A stretch of DNA of 37,994 nucleotides from a virus. The notes under the pieces were generated by a model, which worked only from the letters and a program-made list of their open reading frames with translations, was not told where the DNA came from and searched no databases. The stretch spans positions 1 to 37,994 of the IMG/VR virus record IMGVR_UViG_3300021961_000255. One strand, 5' to 3'. Positions 9,656 to 16,830 of the stretch are shown one piece after another. The translations under genes and the position numbers were made by a program. Numbering within the stretch: position 1 is the stretch's first letter; every line of letters starts with the position of its first letter.

Positions 9656-10274
9656 TGTTTGCTCCAAAGGTCTGGCCCATACCCATAGGGCCGGGCACAA
9701 TAACGGCACCGCGCTGCGTCAGCATCGGGGCCTGGTCCAAACTCACTTCCATCACCTCGCCAGTGGGAGCCCTCATAAAGACGGTGCTAGACATGGAGCC
9801 GCTTTTGTAATCAGTGCCCACTAGGCCAGGCTGTGGAGTTTCACTGCCGGTCACAAATCCGCCCACTGGTGTAGTCCTGTAATCGCTCGGTGGCGGCTGG
9901 ACATTGTTGCCAAAACTATTTGGCATGCCATCTCCAGAACCAAGCCCATATCGAGAAAAGATTTGACGACGAGAAGCGCGGTCACGCTGCTCCTGCTCAT
10001 ACTGCATGTCAAAAATTCTACGCTGTTCTTTTAGCGCTTCCGATGCGGCGGATGATTGAATAGAGGCTGCTTTTGTTGCCGATTTGCTGGCCTTATTTGA
10101 GCCCAACAGATTGGCGACCCCGGTGACTCCCGCCGCTGCGACTGGTGCTACCCATGCTGGCATTGTTCCTGCTCCTATCGCCCCGATTGTGTTGTTTACA
10201 GGGGCATTGCGATTAATCAAAGGCGTCGTTAACACGCCGCCCAATAATCCAGACTGCGAAGACCGAATGTTCAT
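9642..10274 (-). CDS. Structural or internal virion protein with a hydrophobic segment
   Basis: The 210-residue protein starts at ATG 10274, sharing ATGA with the stop of the GNAT-like gene. Residues about 29-58 are hydrophobic and Gly/Ala-rich (IGAIGAGTMPAWVAPVAAAG). A charged helix at about 65-105 (EALKEQRRIFDMQYEQEQRD) and a Gly/Pro-rich C-terminal half follow. The combination of one hydrophobic segment and a coiled coil next to larger internal proteins suggests a small ejection-type or tail-lumen protein. I do not recognise a named family. Confidence 0.5.
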   Translation of the reverse strand: MNIRSSQSGLLGGVLTTPLINRNAPVNNTIGAIGAGTMPAWVAPVAAAGVTGVANLLGSNKASKSATKAASIQSSAASEALKEQRRIFDMQYEQEQRDRASRRQIFSRYGLGSGDGMPNSFGNNVQPPPSDYRTTPVGGFVTGSETPQPGLVGTDYKSGSMSSTVFMRAPTGEVMEVSLDQAPMLTQRGAVIVPGPMGMGQTFGANNGMV

Positions 10275-10639
10275 TTTTGATTCACCGGATAAGTCACCAT
10301 CGGTGGCAACTGTTCCGCACGCACAGACGCATGCGTCACCAAATGAATGCCGTCGTCCATCGGCGCAGACACCACTCGAGCAAAACCCAGCTCAGACGCC
10401 GCCGCGCGCATTGCGGACCACAGCCGGCGAGCCACGCTTGTTTTGCGTCGATATGACGGGTCAATCCACAAGTCTTCCGCCATTAATGCCGGATACAACA
10501 TCCATCGACCAATGATGTTTCCGTTTTCGTCTTCAACAACGCATACACGAGATTGACCGGGCCGCATTTCTTGCAGCACAGGGTCCATGTATTCGGGCAG
10601 CTTGTGCCACTCTTCAAACGGCAATACGCGAGAAATCAC
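10271..10639 (-). CDS. GNAT-like acetyltransferase fold protein inside the virion gene block
   Basis: The 122-residue product begins MISRVLPFEEWHKLPEYMDP. Residues about 55-80 read AEDLWIDPSYRRKTSVARRL, which resembles the GNAT acetyl-CoA site (beta-strand 4, then R-x-x-G-x-A loop and helix 3), although the usual Gly-x-Gly/Ala is replaced by T-S-V-A. A beta strand reading FARVVSAP follows the helix as in the fold. The protein is short for GNAT (usually 140-180 residues) and may be degenerate. Similar genes occur between head-completion and internal protein genes of other short-tailed phages. It is linked to both neighbours by ATGA overlaps. Its substrate is unknown; modification of a virion protein is one possibility. 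Confidence 0.55.
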   Translation of the reverse strand: MISRVLPFEEWHKLPEYMDPVLQEMRPGQSRVCVVEDENGNIIGRWMLYPALMAEDLWIDPSYRRKTSVARRLWSAMRAAASELGFARVVSAPMDDGIHLVTHASVRAEQLPPMVTYPVNQK

Positions 10640-11109
10640 AACAGTTCCTCAACAATGAAGTCAAAAGAATATTGCATCGGCGTAGCGCCAGACGAACTAT
10701 ACGACACCGCATACTGCACCTGGCTGCCACCGTCTACTGAAAACAAAATTGAACCCGATGTCTGACTTGACAACGTATTGCCAGTGACAGCGGGAAAAGA
10801 TTCCGAGCACGTTACGCTATTAGACACCCAAGACATAGTCATAGCCGCAGAACTGGACGTTGTGGCCGCTTGGACAATACGCAGGCTATACGAAGCCCGA
10901 TACAGCCCCTCACTCAGCGGAGACGTCTGAACATCCGTTGCCGGGATTGACGCAGATTCGGCAGTTCCGGACGCGCTTCCAGCCCTTTGCGCCGTATTTG
11001 ACAACCACTGTCTAATCGTGTCCAAAAAACGCACAAGATCTCGTGTCAACACGCCTGCAGCGTCAATCACTTTGGAACGAATGGGAACGGGAATCATTTC
11101 GTGAGACAT
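10636..11109 (-). CDS. Virion-associated protein of unknown role
   Basis: The 157-residue product starts at ATG 11109. Residues 1-40 are helical and amphipathic (VIDAAGVLTRDLVRFLDTIR). The remainder is Ser/Thr/Val-rich beta structure (YRASYSLRIVQAATTSSSAA), ending in a hydrophobic-acidic strand, FDFIVEELL. The combination of an N-terminal helix with a beta-sandwich-like C-terminal part could be a small tail or neck component. It directly follows the gp10-like gene and overlaps the GNAT-like gene by four bases. I do not recognise the family. A tail needle is less likely because no long heptad repeat is seen. Confidence 0.55.
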   Translation of the reverse strand: MSHEMIPVPIRSKVIDAAGVLTRDLVRFLDTIRQWLSNTAQRAGSASGTAESASIPATDVQTSPLSEGLYRASYSLRIVQAATTSSSAAMTMSWVSNSVTCSESFPAVTGNTLSSQTSGSILFSVDGGSQVQYAVSYSSSGATPMQYSFDFIVEELL

Positions 11110-11113
11110 GGTC

Positions 11114-12553
11114 TTACGATACTCCCCTGATCGGCTTTACGATTGCCCTGATGAGCGTCACCGGGTACACCGGATCGCTTACGACAATGCGAAACACGGC
11201 ACTTCGCGCCTGCCCAAGCCTGCGCCATACGGTCCTGACTAGGTATTGGCCAATCCTACCCATGGGTGCCCATCGCTCCGCACCCCACGAGAATCCTCCG
11301 TCATTGGACATTTGCAACATTGCCTGAGGGTCACTGCCCTGGCCGCTGACTACACCAATTCCGCTCTGCATCTCAATCTGCAGCCACGGATACGACACGC
11401 GGTCCTGTTCTGCGTCCACGCCCCTAAACACGCGCATGCGGCGTACACCAGACCCATCGACGTCTGTCGCCACGTCATTTTGCATAATGTAAACTTGTCC
11501 GTTTACGCGGTCTCCGACAATATGCTTGCCATTAAATGCGTGGCAATGAAATGTTGGCCGGAGCGCCTCATATTCAGACGTCGTGGTATTCCAAAAACCC
11601 CGCTCATGCCACAGCCCACTGGCCGTGTCAAACGCCCATGACCGCTTGCCATCAATGAAATTGCACACCCAAAACGTATGGCCCATGTCTTGATAGGTAA
11701 ACGTGACGGCATCTTCAAGGTTGGCGTATCCCTGAATGGCAAACTCAACCGGGTGCGTGGACAAACGCTGGATGCCGTATCCGTTAGAGCCTACAATCAT
11801 TCCGTCGCCTTGGTCGTTATGCGACACCCAGATAAGGCGGTTATCAACCACGCCAACTGAGTAAGGCGATGAGCAACCAGTGTTCAAAAACGCGCCAGCG
11901 ATTGGGGCAAACGGAAATGGAAAGAGCCCCTGATTGCTCCACACTTCCGATGTCTGAGACCCAAGCAGCCAAATCTCTGAATTGACCACTGCCATGGACA
12001 CCCATGGGTCTGCGGCCAAAGACCTTTGCGCGAACTGCGTAGGGTCCCAAGAACTGCCGTCGTCAATGTCAGACAACCGAATCACAGACAGCGTTCGATC
12101 CAACGCAATAAACACGTTGTTTAGATACGCGCCCATGTCCGCACCGGATGCCAGCACGACGGACAGCACATTCGTCGAAAGTTCGTAGTTATACCCGATG
12201 CCGCCAGACGTAATAAACAACTGGCCGCCGGCTGCCCCATTGCTTGAGATTGTCGCAGGCTGCGTGTCTGTCTGGACTGTGCCACGCAACACTGATGTGC
12301 CATCAGGCAGCAGTTCGTAGAAATTAAAACCTGACACCACAAACACGCGGCCGTCGTACGCCACATGCTCTGCGCGAATTGGACCGGACGCCAGTGTCAG
12401 ATACTGAGTAAAGCCTGGCGTGGGATAACACACCGCTGGAGCCTTGGCGTTGACGTCTTGAACACCTTCAACGTACCAATTGATACATTCCGACGGGTCT
12501 ACCGACGGGCTCATAGAGCGGTATGAAGGACCCACAAGGCTTTGCAACACCAT
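11114..12553 (-). CDS. Packaged DNA stabilisation / tail hub protein, P22 gp10-like
   Basis: The product is 479 residues, close to P22 gp10 (472). It opens with SLVGPSYRSMSPSVDPSECI followed by NWYVE, a pattern (GxSY...S...D...x-N-x-Y-x-E) that marks the phage stabilisation protein family. Repeated beta segments such as VAYDGRVFVVSGFNFYELLP and ALDRTLSVIRLSDIDDGSSW are consistent with the propeller-like hub. In P22 this protein joins the portal vertex plug to the tailspike and stops DNA leakage after packaging. It follows the gp4-like gene by two bases, matching the conserved order portal-scaffold-coat-gp4-gp10. Confidence 0.85.
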   Translation of the reverse strand: MVLQSLVGPSYRSMSPSVDPSECINWYVEGVQDVNAKAPAVCYPTPGFTQYLTLASGPIRAEHVAYDGRVFVVSGFNFYELLPDGTSVLRGTVQTDTQPATISSNGAAGGQLFITSGGIGYNYELSTNVLSVVLASGADMGAYLNNVFIALDRTLSVIRLSDIDDGSSWDPTQFAQRSLAADPWVSMAVVNSEIWLLGSQTSEVWSNQGLFPFPFAPIAGAFLNTGCSSPYSVGVVDNRLIWVSHNDQGDGMIVGSNGYGIQRLSTHPVEFAIQGYANLEDAVTFTYQDMGHTFWVCNFIDGKRSWAFDTASGLWHERGFWNTTTSEYEALRPTFHCHAFNGKHIVGDRVNGQVYIMQNDVATDVDGSGVRRMRVFRGVDAEQDRVSYPWLQIEMQSGIGVVSGQGSDPQAMLQMSNDGGFSWGAERWAPMGRIGQYLVRTVWRRLGQARSAVFRIVVSDPVYPVTLIRAIVKPIRGVS

Positions 12554-12555
12554 AA

Positions 12556-13302
12556 CTACATATTCCCAGTCATGATGTTGTAACCGTACTTCTGCCCAGA
12601 TGACCCAATAGACGAAAAGTCGTTGCCCAGTTCGGCAACCGGCATATTCGCCCGCTTAATATGGCCACGAGACTGCGTAGCCAGCACACGGACATCGTCC
12701 GGAACAGGCATGCCATGTGGGCCGGCCAATCGAACCGCCAGGTTGTACACCAACGCCTCTTCGTATCCCGGGGGCACTTGGTAAGAAGTCGTAGAATTGA
12801 CAAACTCGACCAACGGCTGCTTGAAATAAAGCACCAGGTCATTGTCTGCGGTTGTGGGAATGGGCCACAGTGTCACCGTGCCCCAATTCGACGTGGTGTA
12901 TGTTGGCTCGTAATATACCTGCGTCCACTGCGTGCTTGTCAGGTCTTTTGTTTGCAGCGCCTGCCAGCCCTGTTCTGTCATGATGCCGCACGGCACCTCT
13001 GTGGGCGGAGAAGCGCTGTTTAGAAGCAGAGACGCAGACTCAATGCGCGACGGCCTGATTGTGTCAAAGTCGGCGCCTGCACCAATGGTATAGACGCCGA
13101 CATTAGACACGACCGGAAACACTTCACGCGCTACGACAGGGATGGTCAGTGGCTGAATGGACCATGAAGAAACCATGGCATTAAGGCGGCGCAGGCCGTC
13201 CGCAATATCAGCGGCAGACACCTGCTCACCAACGCCATACACACCAAGCGAATCTAGCGCCGATGTAATAATTCCCGTTGCTGTCACCGTTGTTGACGCC
13301 AC
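12556..13302 (-). CDS. Head-completion / tail accessory factor, P22 gp4-like
   Basis: The 248-residue product starts at GTG 13302 behind AAAGGA. The first 60 residues read as a helical domain with GIITSALDSLGVYGVGEQVS and a later ADGLRRLNAMVSSW, the signature (ALxxLGxxxxGE...LxxLNxMxxxW) of the P22 gp4 family. Gp4 binds under the portal and extends it, and it also has muralytic activity in P22. The protein is longer than P22 gp4 (166 residues), with an extra beta-rich C-terminal half. The catalytic status of this version cannot be judged. It lies immediately upstream of the gp10-like gene. Confidence 0.8.
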   Translation of the reverse strand: MASTTVTATGIITSALDSLGVYGVGEQVSAADIADGLRRLNAMVSSWSIQPLTIPVVAREVFPVVSNVGVYTIGAGADFDTIRPSRIESASLLLNSASPPTEVPCGIMTEQGWQALQTKDLTSTQWTQVYYEPTYTTSNWGTVTLWPIPTTADNDLVLYFKQPLVEFVNSTTSYQVPPGYEEALVYNLAVRLAGPHGMPVPDDVRVLATQSRGHIKRANMPVAELGNDFSSIGSSGQKYGYNIMTGNM

Positions 13303-13366
13303 CTACGGTCCTTTCTTCTATCGCCGCACAGCGTGCGGTTGGCGCCGTTTGACGGTGCCGGGCTGA

Positions 13367-13804
13367 CTACTCTGGGCTGGTCTTTGGTCTTCCGCGACGA
13401 CGCACCGGAGTTTCAGGAATTTCACCGACGTGCTCGATCACGGACGCGTCATACTCTTCGGCTTCAGCTCTGGCACGCTCAGACATACGCCGTTCAGCAT
13501 GATGCCTCTCGGCCGCCGCAACAGCCAAGCCCCGCTCTCGTGATTCCAGCTCCTGAATAGCCTCGAGCTGACCAACGCCCCACCCACGGCTGCGCATGTT
13601 CGCAATCTCGTCTTCGGTGTGAGCGATTTCGCTTTTAAAACTAATCTGGCCTCCGCCAACAGGGCGTTCGGCGTAATAACACATCGCCGGAACCGGCGAA
13701 TACACATAGGGACGAAGCGGGTTCGGACATTGCGGAGTCGGATGAGACTCCCACTTTGCGAGTTCACGGGCGTGCGCTGAATCGGACGTATGAACAATGC
13801 CCAA
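13367..13804 (-). CDS. Conserved-looking hypothetical, charged, virion gene block
   Basis: The 145-residue product uses a TTG start at 13804, which is convincing because AAAGGAGG lies about five bases upstream. An ATG-started frame from 13833 in another register is an overlapping shadow. The N-terminal half contains Pro-rich stretches (ESHPTPQCPNPLRPYVYSPV). The C-terminal half is a charged helix (residues about 85-125, ELESRERGLAVAAAERHHAE). It sits between the decoration-like and gp4-like genes. Small proteins at this place sometimes join head to tail, but nothing specific supports that here. Confidence 0.6.
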   Translation of the reverse strand: MGIVHTSDSAHARELAKWESHPTPQCPNPLRPYVYSPVPAMCYYAERPVGGGQISFKSEIAHTEDEIANMRSRGWGVGQLEAIQELESRERGLAVAAAERHHAERRMSERARAEAEEYDASVIEHVGEIPETPVRRRGRPKTSPE

Positions 13805-13842
13805 ACGGGCCTCCTTTGGTTACGGTAAAACACTCACCCCCA

Positions 13843-13863
13843 CCGGCCCACATATGGGGCCGG
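13843..13863 (-). terminator. Stable stem-loop after the coat/decoration genes (attenuator or weak terminator)
   Basis: CCGGCCC (13843-13849), a 7-base loop ACATATG and GGGCCGG (13857-13863) make a perfect 7-bp stem. On the minus strand it lies downstream of the decoration-like gene; the nearest T-run (TTTT) comes about 15 bases later, so termination would be weak. A stem here could lower read-through into the tail genes or protect the abundant coat mRNA end. The function is inference. Confidence 0.45.
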
Positions 13864-13888
13864 CAGGGTCATGAGCTCGGTTGCGTGT

Positions 13889-13905
13889 TTGCGTAAATTA
13901 CGCAA
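13889..13905. other. 17-bp palindrome at the stop codon of the decoration-like gene
   Basis: TTGCGTAA, a single A, and TTACGCAA form a perfect 8-bp inverted repeat. It spans the TAA stop (13898-13900). It could be a short hairpin in RNA or a protein-binding site in DNA. The neighbouring 7-bp stem-loop lies 26 bases further along the transcript. No T-run follows. Confidence 0.4.
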
Positions 13906-14521
13906 TCGTGACGCCGTTGAGCGCCACAATGTTATACAGGCCGTTAACCACAACGGCGTGAAACGACGCACCGATATGATTAGCGAACGTAGCAGTGTCT
14001 TCGGGCGAACCCGCTGCGCCGTCCGCCAGCAGACCAGTAGCGGTGATAACGTGCGCCTGGTCCGTGGACGAGGTCACAATCACCTGAATACCGTTCAGGT
14101 CAGCCTTGGGAGCAGCCAGCGTAGCCGCAAGCGCGCCAGCCTTGCTCAGGATATACACGGTGTCCTGAACCGGAAGCGGAATCGCGCCATCCTGGCCAAC
14201 CGTCACGATAGCAAACGTGCGCGGATACGCCGGAACGACCGGAACATCGCTGAAGTCGGCACCAGTTGCGCTGGTCTGAACGTTCGACAGCACATCGTGG
14301 GCCACAGCCTCGGTTCCGAGGGCGCCGCGTGAACGCAGAACGATGATGCCAGTTGAGGGCTGGCACACACCGTCGATGGTGTAAGCGAACTCACCATCAA
14401 TCTGCACCAGCTGACTCTTGGCAGACACGCCAACTCCGGGAAAACCGGTAGCCGACGTGACCGTGATCTGCTTATCAGTAGCCGCACAAGCGGCCGCGAG
14501 TGTGGTATGCGTCAATGCCAT
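13898..14521 (-). CDS. Putative head decoration or head-fibre protein
   Basis: The 207-residue product starts at ATG 14521 behind AAGGAGA and directly follows the coat gene. It is Ala/Val/Thr/Gly-rich, has few charged residues, and looks entirely beta-structured (residues about 15-60, ATDKQITVTSATGFPGVGVS and QLVQIDGEFAYTIDGV). A C-terminal domain (about 160-207) reads ASFHAVVVNGLYNIVALNG. Its position and composition match proteins that coat the outside of phage heads. P22 itself lacks one at this position, so this is inference from context, not from a named family. Confidence 0.6.
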   Translation of the reverse strand: MALTHTTLAAACAATDKQITVTSATGFPGVGVSAKSQLVQIDGEFAYTIDGVCQPSTGIIVLRSRGALGTEAVAHDVLSNVQTSATGADFSDVPVVPAYPRTFAIVTVGQDGAIPLPVQDTVYILSKAGALAATLAAPKADLNGIQVIVTSSTDQAHVITATGLLADGAAGSPEDTATFANHIGASFHAVVVNGLYNIVALNGVTIA

Positions 14522-14533
14522 GATTCGTCTCCT

Positions 14534-15763
14534 TTACGACGAGAAGGCCCGGAGGGCGTAGTAGGGAAGAATCGGGGCAATGCCACCGATAGTGTCAAGA
14601 CGCGACATCGACTTGTCGGTCTGCGCGTTCCACTGCTCGGACCAACGAATCGAGATAGCCGCTTCCTTGCTCGACATGCGCTTGCTGTTGGCGCCGGGCA
14701 GCGGCGACTTCAGGTCGGCCATGACGAACGCAAACGCCGCCGGGTTGAACACCAGCGACTGCTTCGAGGGCGTCGCCGCCATCGTCGCACTCACCGTGCC
14801 AGTCGAGCCAAGGAACGAAATGGCCGCACCGTTTGCCGGAGACGCCGTAACAGTCTGCAGCTGGCCAGACGTGATGATGGCCGGCGAGATCGACAGCGAA
14901 CCCGTCGACGAACCCGAAACATCAGCCTGAACAGAGAACTGCTGCAGATGACCCGAATTCTCGTAGGTAATCGGGTTCACCATGTAGACACCATCAATCG
15001 TGAAGATGTCTCCAGCCTTGAGCGCAAACGTGCCCATGCCGCTAATCGCCAGCGTCGAACCAGTCTGGCCGCCACCGCTCACAACCGGGGTCGATGAGGT
15101 GAACGTGCCCGTGGTGTGGGTCGGCAGGTTCTGGTCGTAGTACCACTCGTCCATTCCCAGGGCGGCACCAGCAAACTGTCCGCTTCGGAAATACTTGCTG
15201 ATCTGCGCCTGCGGGTTGAACAGGGCGAAGTTATTCGCCAGAAGCGACGACTGCTGCACCGGGGTGATCACAGCCATCAGCTCTTCAGGAACGCCAGCGT
15301 CCTTCAGCAGGGCCACGCCGTCGGTCCACACCTGGTTGTCGGTAATCACCGAACCGGGTTCGCCAATGGCGAAATAGACCGACTTGTAAACTTCCTTGCC
15401 GGCCTGAACGTCCCACTTGTTGGCCAGCGAGCGCGCCGCCTTCTGCGTATAGCGGCTCTGCACTTCCTCGACCACCATCGTGGCGTCAGCAGACGACCAA
15501 CCCATATCAACGTGATACTGATGGTTGATCGAAATCGGCACCACCTGGTCGAGGATGGCCTGCTCGTCATAGCCCTGACCCTCGCTCACGGTGAAGCGCT
15601 GCTCAATGCGCGCATTGACGGTGTAACCCATCTTCGCGCCAGCCTGACGATACTGGTCGTCGTACGAACGGTCAAAATTGCCAATCAGCTTAATGTTGTT
15701 ACGGAATCCAACCGCAACGTCCTTCGTCACCCAGCTCGGGGTCACAAACGTGTTTGTAGCCAT
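14534..15763 (-). CDS. Major capsid (coat) protein, P22-like
   Basis: The 409-residue protein (P22 coat: 430) starts MATNTFVTPSWVTKDVAVGF behind AGGAGA. Features include the early NNIKLIGNFDRSYDDQYRQA segment and a C-terminal part with RWSEQWNAQTDKSMSRLDTI. Between them is a Ser/Thr/Gly-rich insertion-like domain at about residues 215-330. This layout fits the HK97-fold coat proteins of the P22 group, with an inserted domain in the middle. The gene lies between the scaffold and the decoration-like gene, in the standard order. It should be the most abundant virion protein. Confidence 0.88.
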   Translation of the reverse strand: MATNTFVTPSWVTKDVAVGFRNNIKLIGNFDRSYDDQYRQAGAKMGYTVNARIEQRFTVSEGQGYDEQAILDQVVPISINHQYHVDMGWSSADATMVVEEVQSRYTQKAARSLANKWDVQAGKEVYKSVYFAIGEPGSVITDNQVWTDGVALLKDAGVPEELMAVITPVQQSSLLANNFALFNPQAQISKYFRSGQFAGAALGMDEWYYDQNLPTHTTGTFTSSTPVVSGGGQTGSTLAISGMGTFALKAGDIFTIDGVYMVNPITYENSGHLQQFSVQADVSGSSTGSLSISPAIITSGQLQTVTASPANGAAISFLGSTGTVSATMAATPSKQSLVFNPAAFAFVMADLKSPLPGANSKRMSSKEAAISIRWSEQWNAQTDKSMSRLDTIGGIAPILPYYALRAFSS

Positions 15764-15789
15764 GTGCGTCTCCTAACGTTTGGAACGAC

Positions 15790-16794
15790 CTATCGACGGC
15801 GACCACGCACTGGAAATGCCTTTTCATGGGCATCCAGCGACATATTGTCGTCGCTCGGTATCTGGTCGTTACCAGTGTTCATTGGCGCTGTCCGCAGCGG
15901 ATTAGGCGGACGGGGCGCTGGAACAAACATCTTCGAGGGCGTCACCGATCCGCTTACAGCGGTGTTCATCCTCTGACGCAACATGCGTTGAATCTTTCCA
16001 ACGAGGACGCTATCCGGCTGCTGCGAGGCCGTCAATAGCGTGAACTCATCCAGTACGGCCGGATGGTCCGCCAAAAACAATGCAACACTTGCACTGTCAT
16101 TGTCAAGCATGATAGCCCGGTCAAGCGCTGGCGGAATAAAATCCTTGACCGACGCGAGCCTCGCCGGCACGGTGGGGTCTGCCTGAGCAGCCATCGCTAG
16201 GCGCTGCTGGTGCCGAACGTTAATGTTCTGCAATTCAGCGGCATAAGCCTGCTGCTGCTGTTGCATAAATTCGTTATACGCGTTCTGCTTTTCCTCAAAC
16301 CGCTCGCGTTTACGCTCATATGCTGCCAACGCTAATACGTGGGCAGTATAGGGGTCTTCCTGGTCGGCAAAATCATCAATGACTGGTTTCGGACCAATAT
16401 CCTGTGGAAGATTCGGAAGCGCAGGAGAATTTGCGGCCTGCTGCTGTTCGCGCAACTGCTTTAGCTGATTTTCAGTTTCGCGAAGGCGCTTTGTAAGGGT
16501 GTTAATGCGCCCAACATCACTTGGCCTTGCGCGGTCTTTCTTGGCGCGATACCGACCTGTTTTAGGGTCTCGCTCTTCGGCCTCTTCTTCGTTTGACTGT
16601 GCCTCTACTTCGTCGGCGCTGTCATCTTCTGTTGCCGCCTGTTCGGCCGGTTCGTCAACATGAGTGTTTGAGGCTAATTGCGCATTCTCATTGACCTCCT
16701 GCGCAACAGGCTCTGGGGCCTCAGTGCTCACAGAACCTGGCTCAAACGTGTCCGGGGATTCTTCCCAATCACCAATCGGATTGGCGTCGCTCAT
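15790..16794 (-). CDS. Scaffold protein
   Basis: The 334-residue product (P22 scaffold: 303) starts MSDANPIGDWEESPDTFEPG behind AGGAGA. The first 85 residues are very acidic. Residues about 85-150 become basic and helical (KKDRARPSDVGRINTLTKRL), followed by Gln-rich helices (NAYNEFMQQQQQAYAAELQN). The C-terminus is Pro-rich and then basic (AHEKAFPVRGRRR), like the coat-binding helix-turn-helix tail of scaffold proteins. It lies between portal and coat genes. It directs procapsid assembly and should be absent from mature virions. Confidence 0.82.
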   Translation of the reverse strand: MSDANPIGDWEESPDTFEPGSVSTEAPEPVAQEVNENAQLASNTHVDEPAEQAATEDDSADEVEAQSNEEEAEERDPKTGRYRAKKDRARPSDVGRINTLTKRLRETENQLKQLREQQQAANSPALPNLPQDIGPKPVIDDFADQEDPYTAHVLALAAYERKRERFEEKQNAYNEFMQQQQQAYAAELQNINVRHQQRLAMAAQADPTVPARLASVKDFIPPALDRAIMLDNDSASVALFLADHPAVLDEFTLLTASQQPDSVLVGKIQRMLRQRMNTAVSGSVTPSKMFVPAPRPPNPLRTAPMNTGNDQIPSDDNMSLDAHEKAFPVRGRRR

Positions 16795-16830
16795 GTGGTC
16801 TCCTGCGATTATGGACGCGCCCTACGCACG

